Part shown: positions 6,900 through 15,281 of the stretch, one piece after another | How the letters are laid out: each line of letters begins with the position of its first letter | Numbering within the stretch: position 1 is the first letter of the stretch | Assembly (NCBI GenBank): GCA_016280395.1 | Contig: JAEEGQ010000014.1 | Span: 1 to 39,853, forward strand | Direction of reading: 5' to 3' | Source: Lachnospiraceae bacterium | GTDB lineage: Bacteria; Bacillota; Clostridia; Lachnospirales; Lachnospiraceae | Length of the DNA stretch: 39,853 bases | Translations under genes and position numbers: made by a program | The notes under the pieces: model-generated | The model's database searches: none | What the model was told of the DNA's origin: nothing | What the model saw: only the letters and a program-made list of their open reading frames with translations

Positions 6900-8291
6900 A
6901 TGAATTTTTCCACAATCGTAGAACAAATTCATGGGATAGCATGTGTTATTTCGGTGCGCCCCGGTACAGACGGGGAGCGCAGTATTTTCTCGATCGAAGC
7001 CGCAAACAGAGCCTACCTTGCTTCTGTAGGAAAGGAAAACGAAGAATTCGCGGCCGGACGTCCCTATACCTATTACATCCATCAGGATCTGAATTTTGAG
7101 TCAAATGTCAGGAGATGCGTGCAGACAAAGAGCATTCAGCATCAATATGTGAATGCCGGTCTTTATGATGCATGGCTTGATATTTACATGATCCCCATGG
7201 ATGTTCCCGGCGAAAAGGAATACTGCCTGTTTACCTATGAACTCACAAGTCAGGCGGATACAGAGAAGCTTCTTGATGTTTCGTCAAATACAGCGGTACA
7301 GGTCTTACGGACCTGCATAAAGCTTCGAGAGTCATCGGATTTTCAGACCGCTATGGACTCGATCATCAAGGACATAAGAAAGATGTGCGATTCCAGCGGC
7401 TGCGCCGTTCTGCTCACGGATTTTAAGAAAAAGACCTGCCAGATATTAAGCGCGGATAATGACGGATCCTTCAAGATGGGAGATAATGACGTGGTATTCT
7501 CCAAGGAATTCTTCAGGATCGCCGAGACCTGGCGCAATCTGATGGCAGGCAGCAACTGCTATATCATAGCAGATGAGGATGACATGAACGAGGCAGAAAA
7601 GCACGACAGGATATGGACCGATTCGCTCAGATCCTCGGGTGTCCATAATGTGGTTCTTTATCCGCTGCGGGTCAAGGACAAGATACTCGGCTATATATGG
7701 GCAACGAATTTTAATGCCGACAAGACGGTCTTCATCAAGGAAGTCATGGAACTGACAGCCTTCTTCCTATCGGCCGAGATAGCGAGCCATAAGCTTTTCG
7801 AAAAACTCGAGATGATGAGCCGCTATGATATGCTTACGGAAACATTGAGCAGAAACGCGATGAATACGCGCGTTGACGAGTGGGTTTCAGGAAGGAATGC
7901 CTCGGAAGGCGACTTTGGCGTAGTCTTTGTCGATGTAAACGGGCTTAAGCAGGTAAACGACGAGGAGGGCCATGCTGCGGGCGACCTCATGATAAAAGCC
8001 GTTGCCGACAGGATAAGGGAGTATTTCGGGGATTACGAGATATACCGCGCCGGCGGTGACGAATTCATGGTACTTGCGCCGGGCATCGAGAAGGCTGAAT
8101 TCGAAGGACGGATAAAGGAACTTAAGACCAAAGAAGAGGCCAACAAAAAGGCAAGATTTGCGGTAGGAAGCTTCTACGACGATTCGGCACACGACATAAG
8201 AGCCGCGATAGAAGTCGCAGATATGAACATGTACGCCGACAAAGCCGATTATTATAAAAGACATCCAGAGTTCAACAGAAGGATAAAATGA
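6900..8291 (+). CDS. Diguanylate cyclase with sensory N-terminus (GGDEF protein)
   Basis: A 463-residue soluble protein. Residues 1 to about 110 look like a PAS-type sensor fold, about 120-290 a GAF-like segment, and about 300-455 a GGDEF domain with VVFVDVNGLKQVND and the intact active-site motif GGDEF at 385-389. It should make cyclic di-GMP from two GTP. The five residues before GGDEF do not contain the RxxD inhibitory site, so product inhibition by that route is unlikely. No transmembrane segment is present, so it probably senses a cytoplasmic signal. It stands alone, with its own consensus promoter and terminator, divergent from the sugar symporter. The sensory domain calls rest on fold-like patterns and are less sure than the cyclase. 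Confidence 0.9.
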   Translation: MNFSTIVEQIHGIACVISVRPGTDGERSIFSIEAANRAYLASVGKENEEFAAGRPYTYYIHQDLNFESNVRRCVQTKSIQHQYVNAGLYDAWLDIYMIPMDVPGEKEYCLFTYELTSQADTEKLLDVSSNTAVQVLRTCIKLRESSDFQTAMDSIIKDIRKMCDSSGCAVLLTDFKKKTCQILSADNDGSFKMGDNDVVFSKEFFRIAETWRNLMAGSNCYIIADEDDMNEAEKHDRIWTDSLRSSGVHNVVLYPLRVKDKILGYIWATNFNADKTVFIKEVMELTAFFLSAEIASHKLFEKLEMMSRYDMLTETLSRNAMNTRVDEWVSGRNASEGDFGVVFVDVNGLKQVNDEEGHAAGDLMIKAVADRIREYFGDYEIYRAGGDEFMVLAPGIEKAEFEGRIKELKTKEEANKKARFAVGSFYDDSAHDIRAAIEVADMNMYADKADYYKRHPEFNRRIK

Positions 8292-8295
8292 TCTG

Positions 8296-8325
8296 CACAG
8301 GACCCAAAAGGTCCTGTGTTTTATT
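8296..8325 (+). terminator. Rho-independent terminator of the GGDEF gene
   Basis: A perfect 9-bp stem CACAGGACC (8296-8304) with GGTCCTGTG (8310-8318), five-base loop, followed by TTTTATT. It starts five bases after the stop codon. Confidence 0.92.
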
Positions 8326-8342
8326 CAATGGCTTTCCAGAGC

Positions 8343-8525
8343 ACATCCCGGGGCCGCAGGGTGTCCTGCAGGGATATGTAGCGCCGTCGGCGCTTAACGA
8401 ATGCAAGCTGAAAGCGCAGCATGAGTTTAGCGCTCCTGCGCCGCTCTTCGGCGCAGGATCTCCGCTACGCAGCGCTACCTAAGGCGCGAGCCGGCCCTGC
8501 AGGGCACCCTGCGGCCACGGGATGT
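8343..8525. repeat. Palindromic intergenic repeat related to family A
   Basis: A 183-bp imperfect palindrome. The 31-base outer arms (8343-8373 and 8495-8525) match at 29 positions when one is reverse-complemented. Inside are smaller perfect hairpins, including GCGCC/GGCGC (8381-8393) and CCTGCGCCG/CGGCGCAGG (8435-8457). The core CTTAACGAATGCAAGC...GCGCAGCATGAGTTTAG (about 8392-8430) is nearly the same as the core of the 3503 and 3804 repeats, although the outer arms are unrelated in sequence. It has no coding capacity worth naming and lies between two terminators. Confidence 0.85.
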
Positions 8526-8549
8526 ACGACCGGAAACAGTAAAAGAGAT

Positions 8550-8580
8550 GCAGCCACAGCAGGCTGCTTTTTTTCTTTTT
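8550..8580 (+). terminator. Strong terminator after the palindromic repeat
   Basis: GCAGCC (8550-8555) and GGCTGC (8562-8567) form a 6-bp GC-rich stem with a six-base loop, followed by a T-rich run of 13 bases with one C. The GGDEF gene already has its own terminator 250 bp earlier, so this one may end a transcript covering the repeat, or insulate the ABC exporter promoter. Confidence 0.85.
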
Positions 8581-8599
8581 GCTTTGTCACGGTTTCCTG

Positions 8600-8629
8600 T
8601 TGAAAACAGAAGGAGGGATGTGCTATACT
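8600..8629 (+). promoter_or_regulatory. Promoter for the ABC exporter pair
   Basis: TTGAAA (8600-8605), an 18-base spacer and TATACT (8624-8629), with TG two bases before the -10 hexamer. It lies downstream of a strong terminator and about 65 bases before the chosen ATG at 8695. Its position supports that start over the upstream in-frame ATG at 8548. Confidence 0.75.
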
Positions 8630-8694
8630 GTTTCGAGGTTGCGCTAAAACCAATATCAAAAAAGAAAATACACGATCACATTATCGGGAAAACT

Positions 8695-10569
8695 ATGCTT
8701 GGAAAGTATATAAAAAGACATATAGCAGGCTACATAGCCGGTGTGCTGGTGCTGTTCGGGGTGGATTACCTCGGGCTTTTTATTCCGCAGCTCACAGGCG
8801 AACTTATAGAGGGGCTCGGGGGCCAGAACGGTCTCGGGGCCATAACCTTTACGCGCGATGATATCATCAGGAGCATTATCTCCATACTCGCTGTAGGCAG
8901 CGGTATGGCCCTCGGGCGCTTTGGATGGCGCTTTTTCCTGTTCGGCAGCGCAAGAAAGATCGAGATGGAGATCAGGAATGACCTGTTCGAGCACCTGACG
9001 ACGCTTTCCGACCGCTATTACAGCGAACACAAGACAGGCGACCTGATGGCATATTTCACCAATGACCTGAATTCTCTCAGGAGCGCGATAGGACCTGCCA
9101 TCATCACGGCTTTTGACGCGGTAGTCATGGGCGCCATGGTCATAGCAAAGATGATACTTTATGTGGATCTTAAGCTGACACTTATCGCCTGCATCCCGAT
9201 GCTCGTTATTCTCGGAGGGGCGATCTGGTACGCCGTGAAGGTAGAGCCAATGTACAAAGAGATAAATGACACCTTTTCAGACATGAGCGACAAGGTGCAG
9301 GAGAGCTTTTCCGGAATTCGCGTCATCAAAGCCTTTGTGCGCGAAGACGCGGAGAACAGGGCATTTGACGTTACAAATAAAAACAAGATGGCCTCGGTAC
9401 TTAAGGTTGCGAAGGCAAATTCCGTTGTTTGGCCGACACTCGAGTTTCTTATCGGTCTTTGCAAGCTGATCACCGTATTTCTCGGCGGATACATGTACTA
9501 CAGGCAGACTATCACCCTTGCCCAGTTCGTGGCATTCAACCAGTATGTATCAATGCTCGTATGGCCGATGATCGCAGCGGGGGACAGCCTGAACATGATC
9601 TCACAGGGAAGAGCGGCAGTAAGAAGGCTTAACGAGATATTCGGCGCCACAGCGGAGATAACCGATACCGGAAAGGACAGCGGCATTACGGAGCTTTCAG
9701 GCGGTTTTGCGCTCAACAACCTTTCCTTTGCATATCCCGGAACGGATATGAAGGTGCTCGACGGCGTTTCGGTGTCTGTAAAACCGGGTGAGACCCTTGC
9801 GATAATGGGAAGGACCGGCTGCGGTAAGACGACCGTCGCAAGCCTCCTGCTAAGACTTTTTGAGACAGGGGACGGGCAGATCAGCTTTGATGGCCATGAC
9901 ATTAAGGACATACCCCTTGATGTATTAAGGAGCAGTGTTGCCCTTGTACCGCAGGATAATTTCCTGTTCTCCGATTCCGTTCAGGCCAATATCGCCTTCG
10001 GAACAAGGAAATTCATTGAGTTTCCCGATGAGAAGCTGTCCATGGCCCTGATCAACAAATCAGAGGATGAACTGAATAAATACCTTGACAGACAGATGAA
10101 TGACAGATGCGCAAAGAACGACGAGCTCCAGAACGATCTTGAGGCAGTTGAGGAGGCGGCAAAGACAGCCGTGGTGCATGATAATATCATGGGATTCCCG
10201 AAGGGCTATTCAACGGTCATCGGTGAGCGCGGCGTAACGATGTCGGGCGGCCAGAAACAGCGTTCATCCATCGCAAGGGCGCTCATGAAGAACGCGCCCA
10301 TCCTTATACTTGACGACTCGCTGTCGGCGGTGGATACGGACACGGAAGAGAAGATAATCGACAATCTCAACCGGGTAAGACAGGGAAAGACGACAGTGAT
10401 CATCGCGCACAGGATTTCCACGGTACGCAATGCGGATCACATTATGATACTTGAGAACGGCAGGGTTGCGGAATACGGGACCCACGACGAGCTTGTTGCC
10501 CTCGGAGGCAGATATGCGCGTCTTTACGAAAAACAGCAGCTTGAGAAAATGATCGAAGAGGCAGTATGA
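8695..10569 (+). CDS. ABC exporter half-transporter, subunit with degenerate catalytic residue
   Basis: A 624-residue type IV ABC protein: six membrane segments (about 1-320), then a nucleotide-binding domain. Walker A is GRTGCGKT (372-379), the Q-loop glutamine is Q420, the signature is MSGGQ (516-520), Walker B is ILILDD and the switch histidine is in IIAHRIST. Residue D541 replaces the usual catalytic glutamate, as in one half of heterodimeric exporters such as TM287/288 or BmrCD. The distance from Q-loop to signature is 96 residues, about 40 more than in its partner, because of a charged helical insertion near 430-490. The gene overlaps the next one by four bases (ATGA), so the two subunits are almost certainly co-translated. 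An open frame extends to 8548, but the promoter and terminator lie inside that extension. The substrate is unknown; multidrug or peptide export is typical. Confidence 0.88.
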   Translation: MLGKYIKRHIAGYIAGVLVLFGVDYLGLFIPQLTGELIEGLGGQNGLGAITFTRDDIIRSIISILAVGSGMALGRFGWRFFLFGSARKIEMEIRNDLFEHLTTLSDRYYSEHKTGDLMAYFTNDLNSLRSAIGPAIITAFDAVVMGAMVIAKMILYVDLKLTLIACIPMLVILGGAIWYAVKVEPMYKEINDTFSDMSDKVQESFSGIRVIKAFVREDAENRAFDVTNKNKMASVLKVAKANSVVWPTLEFLIGLCKLITVFLGGYMYYRQTITLAQFVAFNQYVSMLVWPMIAAGDSLNMISQGRAAVRRLNEIFGATAEITDTGKDSGITELSGGFALNNLSFAYPGTDMKVLDGVSVSVKPGETLAIMGRTGCGKTTVASLLLRLFETGDGQISFDGHDIKDIPLDVLRSSVALVPQDNFLFSDSVQANIAFGTRKFIEFPDEKLSMALINKSEDELNKYLDRQMNDRCAKNDELQNDLEAVEEAAKTAVVHDNIMGFPKGYSTVIGERGVTMSGGQKQRSSIARALMKNAPILILDDSLSAVDTDTEEKIIDNLNRVRQGKTTVIIAHRISTVRNADHIMILENGRVAEYGTHDELVALGGRYARLYEKQQLEKMIEEAV

Positions 10570-12371
10570 GAGCGGATCGAAACGAAAAAAAGAATACTTT
10601 CGGGCGGCTGCTCGGATACGCAAAGCCCTACAGCAGAGAGCTTGCCATAGCGCTGTTTGCAACACTTGCGGTGACGGGACTTGAGCTTACCGTGCCGATA
10701 ATCTTTGGCGATATAGTGCGAAAGTTCAACAATATGGCGCCTTACAGCGAGGTGGTAAAGCTTGGGATCGAGTACGGAGCGGTGCTCATCCTTATGCTCA
10801 TCTTTGCCATGGCGCAGAGGTGGCTTTTGCAGCACGCGGGACAGCAGATCGTATACAATATCCGAAAAGAGCTGTTTGCACATATCCATAAGCTTTCGCT
10901 CTCGTTTTTTGATAATACGCCGGTAGGAAAGCTTGTAACACGCGTAACGAATGATACCGAAGCATTAAGCGAGCTGTTTTCGAACATCATTGTCCAGTTC
11001 ATAAGGGATGTCGTCAAGATCGCTGCACTTGTGGTGATAATGCTCGTGCTCAATCCGACTCTTGCGGTAAGGGCATTCATACTCCTGCCTTTTATAGCGC
11101 TCCTGACCTATTTCTTCAGAAAAGTCGCAAGAGCGTGCTACAGACTCAGCCGCAGCAGGCTTACGGCAATAAACACTTATCTTTCCGAGCATCTTTCCGG
11201 TATGAGCGTTATCAGGATCTTCAGGAAGGAAAACGAGAAGAACAGGGAGTTCAGGGCAAAGAGCAGGGAACTGTATAACGCGTATTTCCGTGAGATCATG
11301 GTGTTTGCGGTATTCCGTCCGCTTATTTACCTCACCAGTGTGCTCGCGCTCATAAACATAATCTGGGGCGGCAGCGGACTTGTGTTTGAGAACGCGGCGG
11401 ATCCGCTGCGCGGGATAGACGTCGGAACGCTGTATATCTTCATCCAGTATGTTTCGTCGTTCTTTGAACCGATCCAGGAGCTGTCCGAGATGATCGGTAC
11501 ACTGCAGCAGGCTATCGCTTCCGCGGAAAAAGTCTTTACCATCCTTGATGAAGAAACGAAGATAAAGGATCCGGAAGACCCGAAGGTTCCCACAGACGGG
11601 ATCCGCGGGCGTATCGAATTCGACCATGTTTGGTTTGCATATACGGGCGAAAACTGGGTATTAAGGGATGTTTCGTTTGTGATCGAGCCCGGCGAGAGCG
11701 TTGCTTTCGTTGGTGTGACGGGAGCGGGAAAAACCACGATCTTAAGCCTTGTCGGCCGTTATTATGATGTCAACAGGGGACGGATACTTATCGACGGCGT
11801 GGATGTGCGCGATATGGACAAAAAGGTCCTTCGGCGCGCAATAGGGCAGGTTCAGCAGGATGTGTTCCTGTTTACGGGGACGATCGCCGGAAACATCAGC
11901 CTTATGAATGACGAGATCACCGATGAGGAGATATACCGCGCTGCAAAGACCGCAAATGCGGATTCGTTTATAAAGGGGCTTGAACACGGTTACGAGGAGG
12001 CTGTTATGGAGCGCGGGAGCACGCTTTCAGCAGGCCAGCGCCAGCTTTTGAGCTTTGCGAGGACGCTTGCGTATGATCCGGCGATCCTTGTAATGGACGA
12101 AGCTACTGCAAATATAGATACCGAGACCGAGCAGCTGATAACGGAAGCCCTTGCGAGACTCATGAAGGGGCGCACGACGGTCATGGTTGCCCACCGTCTT
12201 TCAACTATCCAGCACTGTGACTGCATCATGGTCATGCACAAGGGCAAGATACGTGAAAGCGGAACTCACGCCGAGCTTCTCGAACAGAACGGTATCTACA
12301 GGAAGCTGTACGAGATACAGCTCAGATCCGGTCACGAGCCTTATGATTCGGGCAGTGACGGACAGCAGTGA
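10566..12371 (+). CDS. ABC exporter half-transporter, catalytically complete subunit
   Basis: A 601-residue partner of the preceding gene, with six membrane segments and an ATPase domain. Walker A is GVTGAGKT (383-390), the Q-loop is VQQD near 431, Walker B ends in the normal catalytic glutamate E512 (VMDEAT), and the H-loop is MVAHRLST. The signature motif is LSAGQ (487-491) instead of LSGGQ. In a head-to-tail dimer this altered signature faces the site carrying the partner's aspartate. One ATP site is therefore doubly degenerate and the other, E512 with MSGGQ, is complete, which is the rule for heterodimeric exporters. A strong terminator follows 45 bp after the stop. Confidence 0.9.
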   Translation: MRADRNEKKNTFGRLLGYAKPYSRELAIALFATLAVTGLELTVPIIFGDIVRKFNNMAPYSEVVKLGIEYGAVLILMLIFAMAQRWLLQHAGQQIVYNIRKELFAHIHKLSLSFFDNTPVGKLVTRVTNDTEALSELFSNIIVQFIRDVVKIAALVVIMLVLNPTLAVRAFILLPFIALLTYFFRKVARACYRLSRSRLTAINTYLSEHLSGMSVIRIFRKENEKNREFRAKSRELYNAYFREIMVFAVFRPLIYLTSVLALINIIWGGSGLVFENAADPLRGIDVGTLYIFIQYVSSFFEPIQELSEMIGTLQQAIASAEKVFTILDEETKIKDPEDPKVPTDGIRGRIEFDHVWFAYTGENWVLRDVSFVIEPGESVAFVGVTGAGKTTILSLVGRYYDVNRGRILIDGVDVRDMDKKVLRRAIGQVQQDVFLFTGTIAGNISLMNDEITDEEIYRAAKTANADSFIKGLEHGYEEAVMERGSTLSAGQRQLLSFARTLAYDPAILVMDEATANIDTETEQLITEALARLMKGRTTVMVAHRLSTIQHCDCIMVMHKGKIRESGTHAELLEQNGIYRKLYEIQLRSGHEPYDSGSDGQQ

Positions 12372-12416
12372 AAACTCAAATTTAGTTAAACGCTTACAAT
12401 TTTACAAATGAAAGAT

Positions 12417-12480
12417 ATGCGCATGATCAAAGGCATTGTTAAGTATAGACAATTTTTTTGATTCATGCGCATTTATTTTT
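12417..12480 (+). terminator. Long terminator hairpin after the ABC exporter
   Basis: ATGCGCATGATCAAA (12417-12431) pairs with TTTGATTCATGCGCAT (12457-12472) with one bulged base. An inner ATTGT/ACAAT stem may extend it, and TTATTTTT follows. It separates the exporter from the importer operon promoter, which starts two bases later. Confidence 0.82.
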
Positions 12481-12481
12481 G

Positions 12482-12510
12482 TTGACATGTATCTAAAAAT
12501 GAAGTATTAT
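12482..12510 (+). promoter_or_regulatory. Promoter of the carbohydrate importer operon
   Basis: TTGACA (12482-12487), a 17-base spacer and TATTAT (12505-12510), one mismatch from consensus. The first gene starts at 12544. I see no other clear promoter until 22580, so this probably serves the whole 10-kb unit. Confidence 0.85.
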
Positions 12511-12543
12511 ATGTTTGATAGTTTCGGCAAAGGGTAACGATAA

Positions 12544-13164
12544 ATGAAAGCACTTACATTTAAACAGTACAAACTGATCGATCTTGGGTTGCTTTCCCTT
12601 CTGTTTGTCATTACAGAGACGATCGTTACGGTAGCCGGCGGAAAGTGGTTCAAGGGACAGCCCTATTCCCTTTCCCTTGCGGTATTCTTCTTCTGCCTAG
12701 GACTTATGCGCTGGAGCATGCATTCATGGGTATTTGCCCTTGTGGGCGGCCTTGTGCACTGCCTTGCTTCGGCGGTCTTTATGGAAGAGGGAGTAAAGAC
12801 CGAAACCTTCGCGATATATTGCATCGGAAATCTTTTTATGCTGCTGGGTGTGCTTGTTTTTAAGGCCTTTGGCAGGGAAAAGATCAGGACAAAGCCGTTT
12901 TTTACCGTGGTTTTTGTTACAGGTGTTTACCTGTTTACGGAGCTTGGGAGGTTTGCGGTTGCGTTTGCTTTTAAAAGGGATGTCACGCTGCTTTCCGCAT
13001 TTGTCTTTACGGATGTGCTTTCCGGTGTGTTCGCATTGATACTGGTACTCGTGATAAGAAAGACCGAAGGCCTTTTCGAGGATCAGAAAACATACCTTCT
13101 CCGGCTTGAGGCAGAGAAGGAAAAGGATAAAGAAACAGAACAGGAATTTGCAGACAGGATCTGA
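12544..13164 (+). CDS. Unrecognised six-helix membrane protein, first gene of importer operon
   Basis: A 206-residue protein with about six hydrophobic segments (roughly 10-30, 41-58, 61-78, 90-108, 119-139, 147-170) and a long charged C-terminal tail rich in Glu and Lys that is probably a cytoplasmic helix. I do not recognise the family. The size and helix number are like those of substrate-capture (S) components of ECF transporters, but I see no diagnostic motif. It is the promoter-proximal gene of a carbohydrate ABC importer operon, 62 bp ahead of the first permease, with a small hairpin (AAGGGA/TCCCTT, 13186-13201) in between. The start follows a GGGTAACG site. Confidence 0.6.
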   Translation: MKALTFKQYKLIDLGLLSLLFVITETIVTVAGGKWFKGQPYSLSLAVFFFCLGLMRWSMHSWVFALVGGLVHCLASAVFMEEGVKTETFAIYCIGNLFMLLGVLVFKAFGREKIRTKPFFTVVFVTGVYLFTELGRFAVAFAFKRDVTLLSAFVFTDVLSGVFALILVLVIRKTEGLFEDQKTYLLRLEAEKEKDKETEQEFADRI

Positions 13165-13226
13165 TGATCCAAAACTAAGTCTTTCAAGGGACATATCCCT
13201 TTATCTTCAGTTCTTACGGAGGCTGT

Positions 13227-14273
13227 ATGAAAGCGAAAGCATCTGATTATCTCAAATATGATGAGACTACAGGCATCTACACCGAAGATCCCGAGCAGGC
13301 AGTCAGGGATGACGTCGAAAAGCATTACTGGCTGAACGTGCTGCGCACCATAGGCAAGGACTGGCGTCTTTACCTTATGCTCGTACCGATGATCCTCGTA
13401 TTTCTTTTCTGGCGTTATTTCCCTATGTATGAGCTGCTTGGCTCCTTCAAGGTATACGACGTCGTAAAGCCTGTTGCGAAGCAGAATTTCCAGGGCTTTT
13501 CGGCTTTCAAGATCCTTATCGTCGGAAGCGAATCCACACGCTTCTGGATGGCACTGCGCAACACCTTCCTTTTGAGCTTTTACGGACTGTGCTTCGGTTT
13601 CCCGATGCCTATCATAGTGGCTCTCTTCTTTAACGAGATCCGCTCGAACATCGCAAGGAGCGCATATCAGGTCCTTACCTATCTTCCGAAGTTCATGTCG
13701 ACGGTCGTTATGACAACTCTCGTTACACTTCTCTTAAAGCAGGGTTCCATCATCGGCGGAATGGGTATCGTATCGCAGTTCCTCGCAAAGATCGGTATAG
13801 TTTCGGAGGAAGTGGCATACAGCGGTATCCTTAAAAATCCGGAATTTTTCAGGGCCATATATCAGATAACCGGTATCTGGGAGGGCGCAGGTTATGACAG
13901 TATCGTTTACTTCGCTGCCATAATCGCGATATCGCCCACAAGCTACGAAGCCGCCCAGATCGACGGAGCCGGCAAGATGGCCCAGATGCGCTACGTGGTC
14001 CTTCCGAGCATCCTTTCGACCGTAGTCATCATGCTCATAACGCGAATTGGTTCGCTGCTCAGCATAGGCTATGAGAAAGTGCTCCTTCTCTACAATCCCA
14101 ACACCTACACTACCGCGGACGTTGTCTCGACGCTGTCGTACCGTCTCGGTATCGAGAATAACATCAAGAGCGTTGCTTCCGCGGCGGAGATGATGAACAA
14201 TGTCGTGGGCATGCTGCTGGTCATCGGCGCAAATACGATTGCGCGAAAGGCTTCGAACGTATCGCTGTATTAA
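13227..14273 (+). CDS. Carbohydrate ABC importer permease, LplB-type
   Basis: A 348-residue permease of the CUT1 family. An unusually long charged N-terminal tail (about 45 residues) precedes six membrane segments. The cytoplasmic coupling loop is EAAQIDGAGKMAQM near 240-253, the EAA motif that docks onto the ATPase. PMYELLGSFKVYD near the first periplasmic loop is typical of the LplB/polysaccharide ABC permease group. It pairs with the next gene to form the channel. GGAGG precedes the ATG. Relatives import oligosaccharides; the actual sugar is unknown. Confidence 0.92.
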   Translation: MKAKASDYLKYDETTGIYTEDPEQAVRDDVEKHYWLNVLRTIGKDWRLYLMLVPMILVFLFWRYFPMYELLGSFKVYDVVKPVAKQNFQGFSAFKILIVGSESTRFWMALRNTFLLSFYGLCFGFPMPIIVALFFNEIRSNIARSAYQVLTYLPKFMSTVVMTTLVTLLLKQGSIIGGMGIVSQFLAKIGIVSEEVAYSGILKNPEFFRAIYQITGIWEGAGYDSIVYFAAIIAISPTSYEAAQIDGAGKMAQMRYVVLPSILSTVVIMLITRIGSLLSIGYEKVLLLYNPNTYTTADVVSTLSYRLGIENNIKSVASAAEMMNNVVGMLLVIGANTIARKASNVSLY

Positions 14274-14319
14274 CGCAGTACAGTCGTGAATCTCTAGTAT
14301 TCCTTGTTTAGGAGGACTC

Positions 14320-15210
14320 ATGAAACGTAAACTGGAAATATCCGAGCTGATATTCAAGATCATAAGCTATCTTTTTCTGACGGTATTCGCTCTGTGCTGC
14401 CTTTACCCGTTTGTTTATGCGATCTCCGCGTCCTTGAGCGGAATAGACGCGGTGGAACACAACGAGATAATCCTGTTCCCGAAGGCTGTGCAGTTTGAAG
14501 CGTTCAAGAGGATGTTCAAGGATAACATGTTCTGGAATTCCTATTCCAACACGCTGTTCCTTACTTTCTACGGTACGATCTGGTCTCTTGGCGTTTCGAT
14601 CCTCGGTGCCTATGCCCTTTCGAAGAAAAGGCTGATGTTCAGGAAGGTGTTCAATTTCTATCTTGTGTTCACCATGTGGTTCAGCGCAGGCCTTGTACCC
14701 CAGTATCTTAACTACCTTAAGACGCAGACGGTGTTCAGGACCTTCGGCATCACGGATGACAAGTGGCTTGTCGTTATCGCAATGGGTATGGGCGCGATGA
14801 ACATCATACTCCTTCGAAATGCCTTTGAGGGCGTGCCTTCCGAGATAGAAGAGGCGGCCGTCGTGGACGGGGCAACGGAGCTGCAGGTGCTTTCAAAGAT
14901 CTATATCCCGATGAGCAAATCGACTATCGCAACGGTTGCACTGTTCTTTGGTATCTCCCGATGGAACGGATATTTCTGGGCAAGGCAGATGATAACCAAC
15001 CAGAACGAGCATCCTCTCCAGGTTTTCGTACGACTCAAACTCGAAGAGTTTACCGATCCCGATCAGATGACGGGCTGGAATGAGGTTTACGCAACGGATT
15101 CCGTTATCTACGCGCTTGTCGTATGCTCTATCGTTCCGATCATCATAATCTACCCCTTCATACAGAAGTATTTCGCGAAGGGCGTAAACATGGGCGGCGT
15201 AAAGGAATGA
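14320..15210 (+). CDS. Carbohydrate ABC importer permease, LplC/YtcP-type
   Basis: A 296-residue second CUT1 permease. Six membrane segments are evident, with the coupling loop EEAAVVDGATELQVL near 177-191. The LYPFVYAISASLSG start and the end with YPFIQKYFAKGVNMGGVKE are hallmarks of the YtcP/LplC subgroup. It forms the membrane channel with the preceding permease. TAGGAGGACTC before the ATG is a strong ribosome site. The stop codon lies inside a small hairpin, AAAGGA-ATGA-TCCTTT, and a second one, ACCGC-TTTG-GCGGT, lies at 15239-15252. These may separate expression of the permeases from that of the binding protein. Confidence 0.93.
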   Translation: MKRKLEISELIFKIISYLFLTVFALCCLYPFVYAISASLSGIDAVEHNEIILFPKAVQFEAFKRMFKDNMFWNSYSNTLFLTFYGTIWSLGVSILGAYALSKKRLMFRKVFNFYLVFTMWFSAGLVPQYLNYLKTQTVFRTFGITDDKWLVVIAMGMGAMNIILLRNAFEGVPSEIEEAAVVDGATELQVLSKIYIPMSKSTIATVALFFGISRWNGYFWARQMITNQNEHPLQVFVRLKLEEFTDPDQMTGWNEVYATDSVIYALVVCSIVPIIIIYPFIQKYFAKGVNMGGVKE

Positions 15211-15281
15211 TCCTTTCGGGCGCTTAAAACAGGTTGGTACCGCTTTGGCGGTTCAATATATTTCCTTAAGGAGGACGTTTT

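Noticed and set aside
8548-8694. N-terminal extension of the first ABC exporter subunit
   Set aside because: The extension crosses a strong terminator and the likely promoter, and homologous exporters begin close to the MLGKYIKRH start at 8695.
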